Part shown: piece by piece, positions 1 through 8,900 of the stretch
Position numbering within the stretch: the stretch's first letter is position 1
Layout of the letters: each line of letters starts with the position of its first letter
From: Coxiellaceae bacterium
GTDB taxonomy: Bacteria; Pseudomonadota; Gammaproteobacteria; GCA-013414725
Reading direction: 5' to 3'
Assembly: GCA_013414725.1 (NCBI GenBank)
Contig: CP058706.1
Coordinates: forward strand, 955,943 to 971,169
DNA length: 15,227 nt
Notes under the pieces: model-generated
Told to the model about the DNA's origin: nothing
What the model saw: the letters and a program-made list of their open reading frames with translations, nothing else
Databases searched by the model: none
Made by a program: the position numbers and the translations under genes

Positions 1-187
1 TTTGTTTTTTAGTAATGTCCCATAAAATTACAATGTTGCCTAGATGGCTTGTGACAGCATAATTACCATCAGAGGAAAGACTCAGCACCATTATCGCTCC
101 TGGTTTGGGAACAAAGGAGAATAAAATGAGAGCCATAAGAATGATGGGAATAATCACCCAATATAAAAGCTTTTTAACTTTGATCAT
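1..187 (-). CDS. Membrane-anchored WD40-repeat protein, N-terminal part (runs off left edge)
   Basis: The frame opens with ATG at 185-187 and stays open to the window edge, giving about 62 residues. It begins MIKVKKLLYWVIIPIILMAL: a short basic N-terminus followed by one hydrophobic segment (about residues 7-27), which looks like an uncleaved inner-membrane anchor placing the rest in the periplasm. Next comes a recognisable WD repeat, with LSLSSDGNYAVTS, then HLGNIVILWDIT ending in the hallmark WD pair. A good ribosome site (AAGGA, 197-201) sits 9 bases upstream of the ATG. The gene follows the lipase stop by only 40 bases on the same strand, so co-transcription is likely. Effector-linked genes in this position are often immunity proteins, and a periplasm-facing WD40 protein would suit protection against a periplasm-delivered lipase. 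That role is inferred from position; the WD40 call rests on one visible repeat. Confidence 0.75.
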   Translation of the reverse strand, partial: MIKVKKLLYWVIIPIILMALILFSFVPKPGAIMVLSLSSDGNYAVTSHLGNIVILWDITKKQ

Positions 188-227
188 TTGAGTTTTTCCT
201 TAAACTAAAGATATTTTCCAAAATGTT

Positions 228-2266
228 TTATCCCATATGGTGTATTGGGAGCAATGATCCATTTTTATAAACATTATCCATCATTTCTTTAGTTGGCACC
301 CGCATCGATGAATGACTTGCTAGCCAAGGATATTGATTAACAGGGATAAGTTTCCCGCTCTGCCATAAATGTCTAGTATGATCGTCCTTAAAATCCGGCC
401 CACTATATCCCAAAGCGGTAGGCGGTTCTACATTTTGGCTCATCAAGATAGTGATGACGATGGTAATCGTGTCTAAATAGACTGGATTTGCTAATACCAC
501 TTTGTCTTTTATGTAGGTAAAGGCTTGGTCGATTAAGACACTGGCGATGGTTTTCCTGCATTGACCAATTCCCAGGCGGCGTTGACCATTTGATGGATAT
601 AGCTGGTTTGATCGGGATCATTATTTTTCGTAAATAGATTTTGAAAAGAAAGATGCATGATATGAAAACTGTCGTAATAGCGTTCTTTATAGATGGTGGT
701 TTGTGCGGCCAAACTGGGCATATGGGGCGGCCGTGAACATCGCGCGGGAATTGACGGATAAAGTTGAGATAAAATGCGGCGCGTTCTTCGGAGGAGGAAT
801 ATTTTAAGAACCAACTGAAAGGTTTGCCGACCATATTGGACATATTGTAGGGGCTGATAATTTTATTAGGCAAATGGGGATTGTCTACGAAATGCATGGC
901 TAAACCGATGCCGGCATAAACGCGGGAATCAGAAGGGTCATGCCATTTTTTAAAAAATCGTCTTTAAATTGCTGATAAGAGCCATCAAGGACTGGGCCTA
1001 GTACATCATCGGTGTTGGAATATAACACGGTGAATTGCTTGGAGCCTTGATGTGCCAAGGGCAAATAATAATGTAGTCGATCATATTCGCGAACAGGCGG
1101 TGTTGTTGAAAAAATAGTGTTGGGGACGGCGGATTGCCATAAGAAGGTGTGTTCCACACACAAGCCTGCCTCTGCTAATAATTGCAAAATATTGAGTACA
1201 ACCAAACTGCCTAAACTGTGTGCGATGATGTTGACTTGAATGCCGGCTTCGAGTTGTTGCTGAATTAACTTGGCAAAGATTCTGGCGGGATATTTTGCCA
1301 TGGTTACCGCGGCAATGTAATCCAATGCTGAAACGGGATCGCCTTGCCAACTGCCGGTGATTACGGGCGTAAATCGTTCCCAATGGTTTTTGCCATCGAA
1401 CTGATCCGTGGCCATGTTTAAGTTATAACTCATGTTGAGCAACCAGCCATGTGTTCCTGCGCCATTGATTTGTGCGTTGTTAATATTAAATTTTTTTCTT
1501 GTGTTGAATCTAACCGCGCGGCAGTGAAGGGATCAGCGAAAGCGAATGCATCGGAGTCGATATCCATTTTTTCTGGCACCTCATGCAATAAGTCACGCAA
1601 TACCACCTGACGAGTGGATTTAAATCCACGATAAGCCGGAGTGTCCTGCAGTGCGGGCGGTGATACAAAATCGAACGCATGCCCAAATTCCCCATAAGGC
1701 ACGTTATAGCCATGAATCAACCAGGTGACATTATTGCCTTGCTGTTGCCACAAAGCGATTTCTTGATCGGTGAATTGAGTGCGGCGGTACGGGTCCTTGG
1801 GTTGGTCTTGCCGGTTGAAATAAGGCAACACCGAGGCCACTTCGTTCTGATCACTGGAGGAAAAAGGGACATGGATTTGTTGGCAATAGTGCTCAAATAC
1901 CTCGGGTTGATCATAACGCGCATTGACCAAAACGACGGGTGGAATCACGGCCAATTTTAAGGTGAGTGTTTTTCGTTGCAGGTGATTGAGATCGGGGTCT
2001 TGTGAAGTTTCAACGGAATAATCTGCGGGATTAATTAATAAAATCGTCCGAGCAGGACAAGGCTTGCCTTGGCAAAGGACGATAGGCAAGGCCTGCTGAG
2101 TGGCAGGATCGGTGAATTCAATGGAAAACGGGTGTTGCAAATCAAGGTACATTAACCGCAGTTCAGGGCCGGTTAATTGTCCTTGAAAAGTTTGTGCTGG
2201 CGCTGGGGTGGATGGTGAGTGGTCTGACGGAGGCCATACTTTAATCGTGAACTGAGTGTCTTTCAA
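228..2266 (-). CDS. T6SS-associated alpha/beta-hydrolase (Tle-like lipase) effector, four frame breaks
   Basis: Five overlapping open stretches (1430-2266, 900-1490, 728-900, 551-728, 228-551) join into one protein of about 680 residues when one base is restored at each of four homopolymers: T7 at 1491-1497, T6 at 946-951, G4 at 724-727 and T4 at 551-554 (plus-strand letters). The joined protein shows a hydrolase fold: strand plus oxyanion loop VTWLIHGYNVPYG; the block GAGTHGWLLNMSYNLN typical of T6SS lipases; nucleophile elbow IIAHSLGSLVV with the Ser near residue 351 (codon 1215-1217); a probable acid in LYSNTDDVLG; and a C-terminal HSSMRVP that could supply the catalytic His. No signal peptide is seen, as expected for spike-delivered cargo. 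It starts at a TTG overlapping the vgrG TGA, with no clear Shine-Dalgarno, so it is either translationally coupled or in fact fused to VgrG. The expected role is cleavage of membrane phospholipids in rival cells. The exact Tle class cannot be set by eye. Confidence 0.82.
2263..2266 (-). other. vgrG/lipase junction: TTGA stop-start overlap or a miscalled fusion point
   Basis: On the minus strand the vgrG frame ends GAT TTT TGA while the lipase frame opens TTG AAA GAC inside the same bases. As read, this is a three-base stop/start overlap that would couple translation. However, one extra T in the five-T run (A5 at 2265-2269 on the plus strand) would give GAT TTT TTG AAA GAC and merge both frames without a stop. 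The other breaks in the block behave the same way, so a fused VgrG-lipase of about 1,400 residues is a serious alternative. Confidence 0.6.
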
Positions 2267-4432
2267 AAATCAGTGGGGACGGTGTCCGAATCATCGCGCC
2301 TTAACTGCAACACCAATAAATCGCGAGTGGGCTGTAGTGGCGTGATGTGAGGTGTCAAGGTTGGTAAAGGCTGGATTGCCGAGGGCGTTGGCGCTGACTT
2401 CAATGCCATTGTGCCGCCACTGAATTGATGGACATCCCCGTAGAGATCGTGCGTTTCTGGCGGGTAGCCCTGAAAGCTATCGCCGAACAAAATCCAGTCG
2501 CCTTCAGGGGTGGCCATCAACCCCGCTTTTGTATTGCCCAAAGTAATTGTCCCGCCTTGCGAGGCGAGTTGGATGGCCTGGTTTGCCGAGAGTTGCACTT
2601 GGCCTTGAGAGGCTTGAAAGACCGATTGGCCATTCGACTGAAACGAGAGTTGTTGTGCGGCGGTGAGGTCAGTGGCTTGTCCGGCCATGAATTGGGAATG
2701 GGCTTGGCTGCTCAAGGTGAGGTTTTGTGTGGCGGCTTGTTGCCACTGTCCTTGAGTGGCCTGTGCCGTGAAATTTTGCTGCACCTGGGCTTGATGGTTT
2801 TGGCCGACTTGGACTATCTGACTTTGGCCGGCTTGTTCGGACGTGTGCTGTTGGCTTTGTGCGAAGAGGTTTTGTTCGGCTTGGCGTTGTAACCAACCTT
2901 GTCCGGCATGGAGAGAAAGGCCGGGCTTGTCGGCATGGTGAGTGAGTTGCAAGTGAGATTCGGTGGTTGGCATGGCCAAGGTTGCGGTAGCGCTGTCATC
3001 GGAATCGTCAAAGGCCAAGCGGTGTTGCGAATGACTGGTCCATTGAGATTGGCTGGGATTGGCGGCGGTGACGGGTGAGGATTGTTCTGGGTTGGGCAAA
3101 GAGGCCCACACGACCGATTGGCTGGGATCGCCGTGAATAAAGCCGATCAAGACCTCGGCTTGGTCGCGCAAAGGGGCGTGCAACCCGGTAGCGGAATCGT
3201 CTGCCGTAGGCGGCCCGCCGAATGGCATGAGTTTAGGCCAGGCGGGGGCGTTTTCTGGGAGCGGCGGTGCTGACACGGGTTGTGCCCAGTAATGGCCCTC
3301 GTCATTGAGTTGGGCGTCAGTGCGTTGGCTTGAGATGTGGGCATGTAAGCTCGGCGGTTGTTCAGGCAAAGGCGTCAAGGGGTGTGCCAAGGGTTGAGAG
3401 AGGGTTGGGCAGTGAGCAAGGCTTGATAGCGCGTGGTGGTTGTGCGGTCTTGACTGATTTGCGAGGCCTCATAACGTGCTGCGGTGATGACCGCGGCGGG
3501 CCGATTGTCTTGCCAAGCGATGCGCTGGCCGATGGCCAACCCTGGGGCCTGACGTTCTAACAGCCATTGTTCATGGGTGGCAGCGAGGGCCTGATTGTGT
3601 TGGCTTGCCATCCGCTGCGCCTGATCAGAGGATTGAGCGCCGAGGCCATAGACTTGCCAGTGGCCATGGGCGGTTGCTGCCGTTTGCCCCTGGATGGTTT
3701 GCTGTGGGCTGGCAATCGCATGGTCTTGGACGGTCACCTGGGGAGGAGAGCTAGTATAACGTTGCTGCCGCATGATCACCGTGGACTCGTGGTCAGGCAT
3801 TACCAGGCCGGAAGAGGGACTGCCCGCAGCGGAGAAGTGTTGGTGGGAAAGTCAGCGGGATCATCGCGGAGATATAAGATTTCCTGGCCGTTAGCCTCGG
3901 TTTTAGTCCAGAAAAATAAACCGGCTTGGCGCCACAGCCGTTGCACAAAAGCGCCGTCGGATTCACCGATGGCTTGGACAATCCAGTCGATAGGGGCCAG
4001 GGATTGGCGGCATTGAATGTTCCATTGATTGGGAAAATAGGCGAGTTTAGCAAAGACCTCACGCAGGATTTGAATAACGGTTTTATGGCGGAAATGGAAG
4101 CGGGAATAGTCGTTAAACAACAACCACCAGCGAGGGACAGCAGTGATAATCCACAAGGGCCCGTTGTTAGGATCGAGGCCTTGGTTGGTGACCCAGGAAG
4201 TCTTTTGGAGGATGGCGGCGAAGTATTCGGCATCGGAGGACTCGGTGGAGCGGAGATGGATCATGATGGGCGTCATGGGCATGAACAAGACCGTGTCAGG
4301 GGCTTGGATGGTCAAGGTGAAACGAAACGGCTGTGACAAGGCCACATCACCTTGCAAGCTCAAAGGTTGGTAAGTTTCTCCGCCGATAGTAGCAGACAGC
4401 AATACGCGTGATCCTGTCGTCGAGATTGCCAT
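2263..4432 (-). CDS. vgrG: Type VI secretion spike protein VgrG, two frame breaks
   Basis: Three open stretches (about 3816-4432, 3380-3816, 2263-3380) join into about 723 residues when one base is restored at G3 3816-3818 and at G4 3379-3382 (plus-strand letters). The N-terminal third carries the gp27-like base (LLSATIGGETYQPLSL, then LAPIDWIVQAIGESDGAFVQ, the usual Q-hyper-E-SD-F-Q-type segment). The bridged PSSGLVMPDHESTVI matches the conserved VgrG linker. The gp5-like OB region follows: LNDEGHYWAQ, APAWPKLMPFGG, LRDQAEVLIGFIHGDPSQSV, then SPVTAANPSQSQW. After this comes a Gln/Ala-rich repetitive stretch (codons at about 2490-2950) that probably forms the beta-helical needle. The start is supported by AAGAAGGA at 4439-4446. 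VgrG trimers form the tip of the T6SS tube and carry effectors; the next gene downstream is the likely cargo. Base composition is clearly more GC-rich than in the divergent neighbour. Confidence 0.93.
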
Positions 4433-4438
4433 AAAAAT

Positions 4439-4446
4439 TCCTTCTT
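4439..4446 (-). promoter_or_regulatory. Ribosome binding site of vgrG
   Basis: The minus strand reads AAGAAGGA six bases before the ATG at 4430-4432. This strong match fixes the vgrG start. Confidence 0.75.
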
Positions 4447-4545
4447 AACTGCAAATAGTAAAATCCTAATCAGCATAAGTAAGGGTAGCAATACCGTAGT
4501 TGCTAAAATAAATGGACACTAGTGGAATTGCTTACTGGCCTTCCT

Positions 4546-4565
4546 CGTCATCCCGTGGGATGACG
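4546..4565. repeat. 20-base perfect palindrome
   Basis: CGTCATCCC followed by GT and GGGATGACG forms a nine-pair stem with a minimal loop, then a T-rich stretch. It could be a solitary REP-like element, an operator for one or both divergent genes, or a hairpin terminator remnant. Nothing in the window says which; no second copy is visible here. Confidence 0.6.
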
Positions 4566-4759
4566 GGATTTATTTTTACACGTTCAGCGAAATACTTAAC
4601 CTTTACAGCAATAACAAGATTCTAGTTTTTGCACCATTTCTGTCACATTCGCTGATTGGTCTTACATAAAAATTCGTGGGGATACACCAGCACGCTGCAG
4701 GGTGATGGGACGCAGGTATGAATCGTACTAAAGTACAATAGACAGGCTTTTTTGAATTC

Positions 4760-4765
4760 TATAAT
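4760..4765 (+). promoter_or_regulatory. Possible -10 box for the giant gene
   Basis: A perfect TATAAT lies about 114 bases before the ATG at 4879. No good TTGACA-like box stands 16-18 bases upstream, so this is only a weak promoter candidate in an AT-rich region where chance matches are common. Confidence 0.25.
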
Positions 4766-4866
4766 GCTCCAACAACAGTGTTGTACAAGCAGTAAGCGTC
4801 TGACCTTCTGAAAATCCTCAGCAGGTTCGTTAGTAATAAGGATGTTGTAAAGAAGCAATTATTACT

Positions 4867-4873
4867 AGAGGAA
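4867..4873 (+). promoter_or_regulatory. Ribosome binding site of the giant gene
   Basis: AGAGGAA lies five bases before ATG 4879-4881. A second ATG at 4875-4877 is in another frame and stops after six codons, so 4879 is the better start. Confidence 0.65.
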
Positions 4874-4878
4874 CATGT

Positions 4879-5902
4879 ATGCCGTTCAATTTTAATAAAA
4901 AATCTCGAAAAATTATCGTTGATGGTCAAGTATATCAGAATTATGAAGGAATTTTTGCGAAAGTAGAAAATCATGTTGGCCTAATAAAGGAATACTTGAG
5001 TAATTTAAAGCATAGCAAAATATATGAAAAACGAATAATTTATGGGTTTATAAATCATCAATTAGAAAATGGCAGTCTTATTATTATTGCTGAAAATTGT
5101 GAGCAAATCATAGTTGAAACGGAATCTAAGATTCAACCAATTTATACCCAAGATGGCAAGATAGGCAGTTTGTTTAGAGATAAAACATTAGTAAGGGATT
5201 GTGATGTTAATGTGGCATGCGAATTGCCTACACTGAAATCAGTAACTTTTGGGATAGATAAGGGGTATACGTATACAACATCCTATATAAATCCATTGAA
5301 ATTTGGGCCATTGCTTGGTTCAGAAGATATATTTAATCGAGAAATTATTAACGCATTTTCACAATCTCTCATATAAAAATAGATCATGATTCATTGCTGA
5401 CGGCATACAAACAGGATTACATTAAGTTTGATGTAGATTTAGCTCAATTGTCTCAATTTCAAAACAAAGAACTGGAAATAGCAAATCAATTCAGAGAATT
5501 ACCCCAGGCATTTGATAAACATCCTTATGCAAGAGCTTGGGCTTATTTTTATTTTTAGAAGAAAATGAAAAAGTTACAAGGCAATTATTTCCAAATTTGG
5601 ATAATTTTTTTAAATTAACCATCAGCCAAAATTTAAATGTCCAAGACTTTATGAAAGAAATAAGAGATGATGCGGCTGAAAAACAAAAATAGTTTCGTTT
5701 CAGGAAGCAGCTAAAAACAATAATAATGATAATAATCGGGAAATCAACCCGCATCAATAACGCCATTGTTTCCAAGCTTAAGTGATGTAAAATTAAATAT
5801 CGATGATATACATGCCAAAGATAATGAAGCAAAAGTTGTTCCGTTTCAAGAGACAGCACAAAATAATAATAACCGGAAAATTTCAATAAATGAAGGGTTG
5901 GA
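4879..5902 (+). other. Giant protein, N-terminal segment (about residues 1-343)
   Basis: It starts MPFNFNKKSRKIIVDG and has no signal peptide or membrane segment. The first 165 residues mix strands and helices. Bridged frames continue as HDSLLTAYKQDYIKFDVDL and FPNLDNFFKLTISQ, a mostly helical stretch, then an Asn-rich linker containing a duplicated motif. Frame breaks lie near 5356, 5552, 5686, 5746 and 5905. No domain is recognised. Confidence 0.55.
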
Positions 5903-8900
5903 TTGGGTAAAAAGTATGGCCCAAACAATGAATATTCATTAATTCACGCCATTTATACATTTGAAAATAAGTCTTATATAAAGGCAGTTTATGTTGACGG
6001 CCATTGGGAAATCATTCCGGCGCATATGGTGGGTTGGGTTCTGGACAGGGTTGGGGTTACTAAACAGGCAAGGTTGGAAATTTTGAGCCACATTTCTAAG
6101 TTTAAACGAAGTTATTCAGAAAATCCGAAAGCGTTGCAAGATCAAATTCAAACTGTATTGAAGACACTTGAAAATCAAGCGATTTCTGATAAAGAGTTGT
6201 CTTTCATGTTTGATCATTTTAGTAATCAAGCTGATTTTTTTACGTTTCAGGCCTGACACAGATAAATACAGTGAAGAAGGTTTGCCAGAGAAAACAGCAG
6301 ACGGCGGTGTTCTTTCTGAGTATTACGCTTTTGAGCCAAGAGAAGAGTTTCTGGCCAACATGGAACGTAATCCAATTCGTACTGAACAAGCCACAGTGGG
6401 AGTGCATGTTCGTAGTGAATCCGCTCATGTATTTAATACGCGCCTGTTGCGAAAAGAAAACTATTTTACCTTGGAGTTTGAGCCAAAAATCATTGAAGAA
6501 ATTAAAAATAAAGCCCATAGAGAAGCTGCAAAAGCTGGGAAAGATTACACGAAAAAATACGATGCTGTGTATAAGGCGGAGCTTGAGGCCTATTTAAAAA
6601 AGATGATGCAAAAGTCCGGTGGGCACGTTGGCCAGAGTATTCATTGTCTATTAAAAATATCGCTGATCCAGGATTGGTGTTGGGATTAGATACAGAACAA
6701 TTCTATCATGATGCTTCAGGTGATCCTAAAATTTGTACAGCCGATTTGCTGCAGCGTTTAATGTTGGTGCTAGACTCAGCAAACGAGTTAAATGTTATTC
6801 GTTCTAAACAAGCCTCGGTAGTTGAACAGAATAATTTGATTAATCGTGAGGGCAACAATAATATAAAACAATATAAGTACATCAATTGTCAAATAACAGG
6901 TAACCCTGAGCAAGTACCTGCGATATTTCCAATAGCGCAAAGCTATCAATATCGATTGTTACTAAAAGGTAATCTACCACCAGAAATGATAATCCATGAT
7001 TTTGGCACCTCATTTCGCAAATATGAGACTTGCGGTGTTATTCATTATAACGAAAGTTATGTATCAGCCATTGTTACTAGTAGAGCTATTGAGAGACTAG
7101 CGGAATTTGCAACACGCCGAGCAGAGGTAGATAGGCCTGAAGAATTTTATATTCAAGCTAAAAAATATTTTGAAACTTTGGCAGATGCGACCAGGAAATA
7201 TAACACCTACTTGGCAACTTTAGACAAGAATCCTGTTAAGCCTGCAAATTATCGGTCAGCTGTTGCCTTAGTCTCACTTTTGCACGATGGCAAAAAAATT
7301 ATTTATTTGCAAGTGGGATCCTATAATGATGAATATATAGCTTCTGATGTGGTGCGTGAATTAACTTCTAATATGGTGCATGAGTTAACTCATGCTTTAA
7401 CTAAGGAAGGCAATCCATTTGTCAAGCTTGGCAAGGTTAGCTATGAAAACTTATTAAGGTTTAATGAAAAATATGAAGAAAGGTTGAGACTTGGGTCACG
7501 CTTAGTCAGCGATATAGAAGACTTTGTGCTAAAGCATTATAAAGACGATAAAAAAATAGTGGAGAGATTGGCTTATGCCATGAAGGCTTTTTTGAGGACA
7601 CGAAATTTTTGAAAATGCATGAGCCAGAGATTTATGAGGCATTGCTGGCCATTTCTCCTGAGGTTTATCAAGAACCACCCGTCATTAGAGATACATTTTT
7701 AACAAATATGGAAAAACCCGGTAAGGCTGTGGAAAATTTACAAAATTCGGCATTGATAAAGAGCCCGGGCTTTATCAATATTCTGGGCCAAAAGAAAAAT
7801 CTGGCGAGTTTCCTATCGAAGTATCACTCGTATCTGTCAGTGAAATAAAGTCGTTAAAAAACAGCGATCCAAGAACTTATCAGTTTGTTATTTTGTCAGA
7901 TGGTGAATTAATAATAGCCGAGGAATATAGTGAAAAATAAAAATCAAGCCTGATAGAGCTGCAGAAATAAAGCAATTTCATGATTATAAGGGTGTATCAA
8001 TACTTATAAATAATAGAGTGATTGATTTTGATCGCAAAGGTGAGCCTATCTGGGAGCAAGTGCCTGTGAGCCATGCCGAAATTGTTGGTTTTCGGCCGGT
8101 AGTTGCCTTAGGCAATTTTTATGTTGTTAATGGTAAAATCGCGTACAAGCATCCATCAGGACGTTGGGGCATTGATCATTACTCGGATTATAATTGCAAT
8201 AGGAAGGAGCAACAAAAGTCATTAAACATGTGTTTAAAAAACATGGATTAGAGGTGGAGGAAGCGTTTTTCGTGATTTTCTTAGCGAAAAGCGGAAATAT
8301 CAAGAGCAATGGAGTTATCAAACACCAGAAGCCAGGAAAGTTGAAAATCATGAACCACCCATTTTGGAAAAAAATATTTTTCAAGCCAGCCAGATATCAA
8401 GAATGAGAATGATGATGCAGAGTTTACTGAGCAGACAGCTCCTTATACGCCAAATTTATTTAATGCTTATACAGTTAAACCTGATACTGTAGCAGCCACT
8501 AGTTTTTTCTGTGAAGATCAAGGATTTTTATATAACGTATTTTGCGTGGATACTAGTAAATTATCATCGGCTGCAAGTCTAAAAACACTTATCACTGAAA
8601 TTAAAAAATATCCCGGATTGATTACTGAAGTTCCCGTTTCACAAATTGATTTACAGAGATTTAATAAGGAGTATTTTGAAAGCGTATTTCGACGAAATCC
8701 TGTATTTGCCAATTTATATGCAAGCTACAGTCCTTATGCAAGATATGCAATGGCATTGCAGGGATATGTGCAATATCCAAAAGAGTGGCAAGAGTCTGTG
8801 CCAGAGATTTGCGAAGGATTAAATAAAATTCATCCGCAGCTTGAAAAGTTTATTGCTTTTCCAACACCTCGTCCTGCACCTCAAAAAAATCACAAATTAG

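Larger units (their letters stand above)
4433..4878. other. 446-base divergent intergenic region
   Basis: This region lies between the divergent starts of vgrG and the giant gene. It holds both ribosome sites, a 20-base palindrome (4546-4565) and a TATAAT hexamer (4760-4765). Minus-strand frames at 4643-4858 and 4759-4974 encode no recognisable protein and have no convincing ribosome site, so I see no gene here. Promoters for both directions are presumably inside. Confidence 0.6.

Noticed and set aside
2425..2892. Plus-strand open frame of 155 codons opposite vgrG
   Set aside because: It is the antisense shadow of the Gln/Ala-rich VgrG needle, Leu/Gly/Ala-heavy in composition, with no family motif or ribosome site.
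3567..4336. Plus-strand open frames opposite the VgrG N-terminal part
   Set aside because: The minus strand encodes clear VgrG motifs here; the plus frames have low-quality composition and no homology I can see.
228..4432. Calling vgrG and the lipase pseudogenes
   Set aside because: Each break is a one-base homopolymer change, catalytic and structural motifs are intact, and there are no other disabling changes.
4643..4974. Two minus-strand frames of 71 codons in the intergenic region
   Set aside because: No recognisable protein and no convincing ribosome site; one overlaps the start of the giant gene.
5491..5928. Minus-strand frame of 145 codons
   Set aside because: Antisense to the Asn-rich linker of the giant gene; the Phe/Leu/Ile-rich product is what AT-rich antisense gives.
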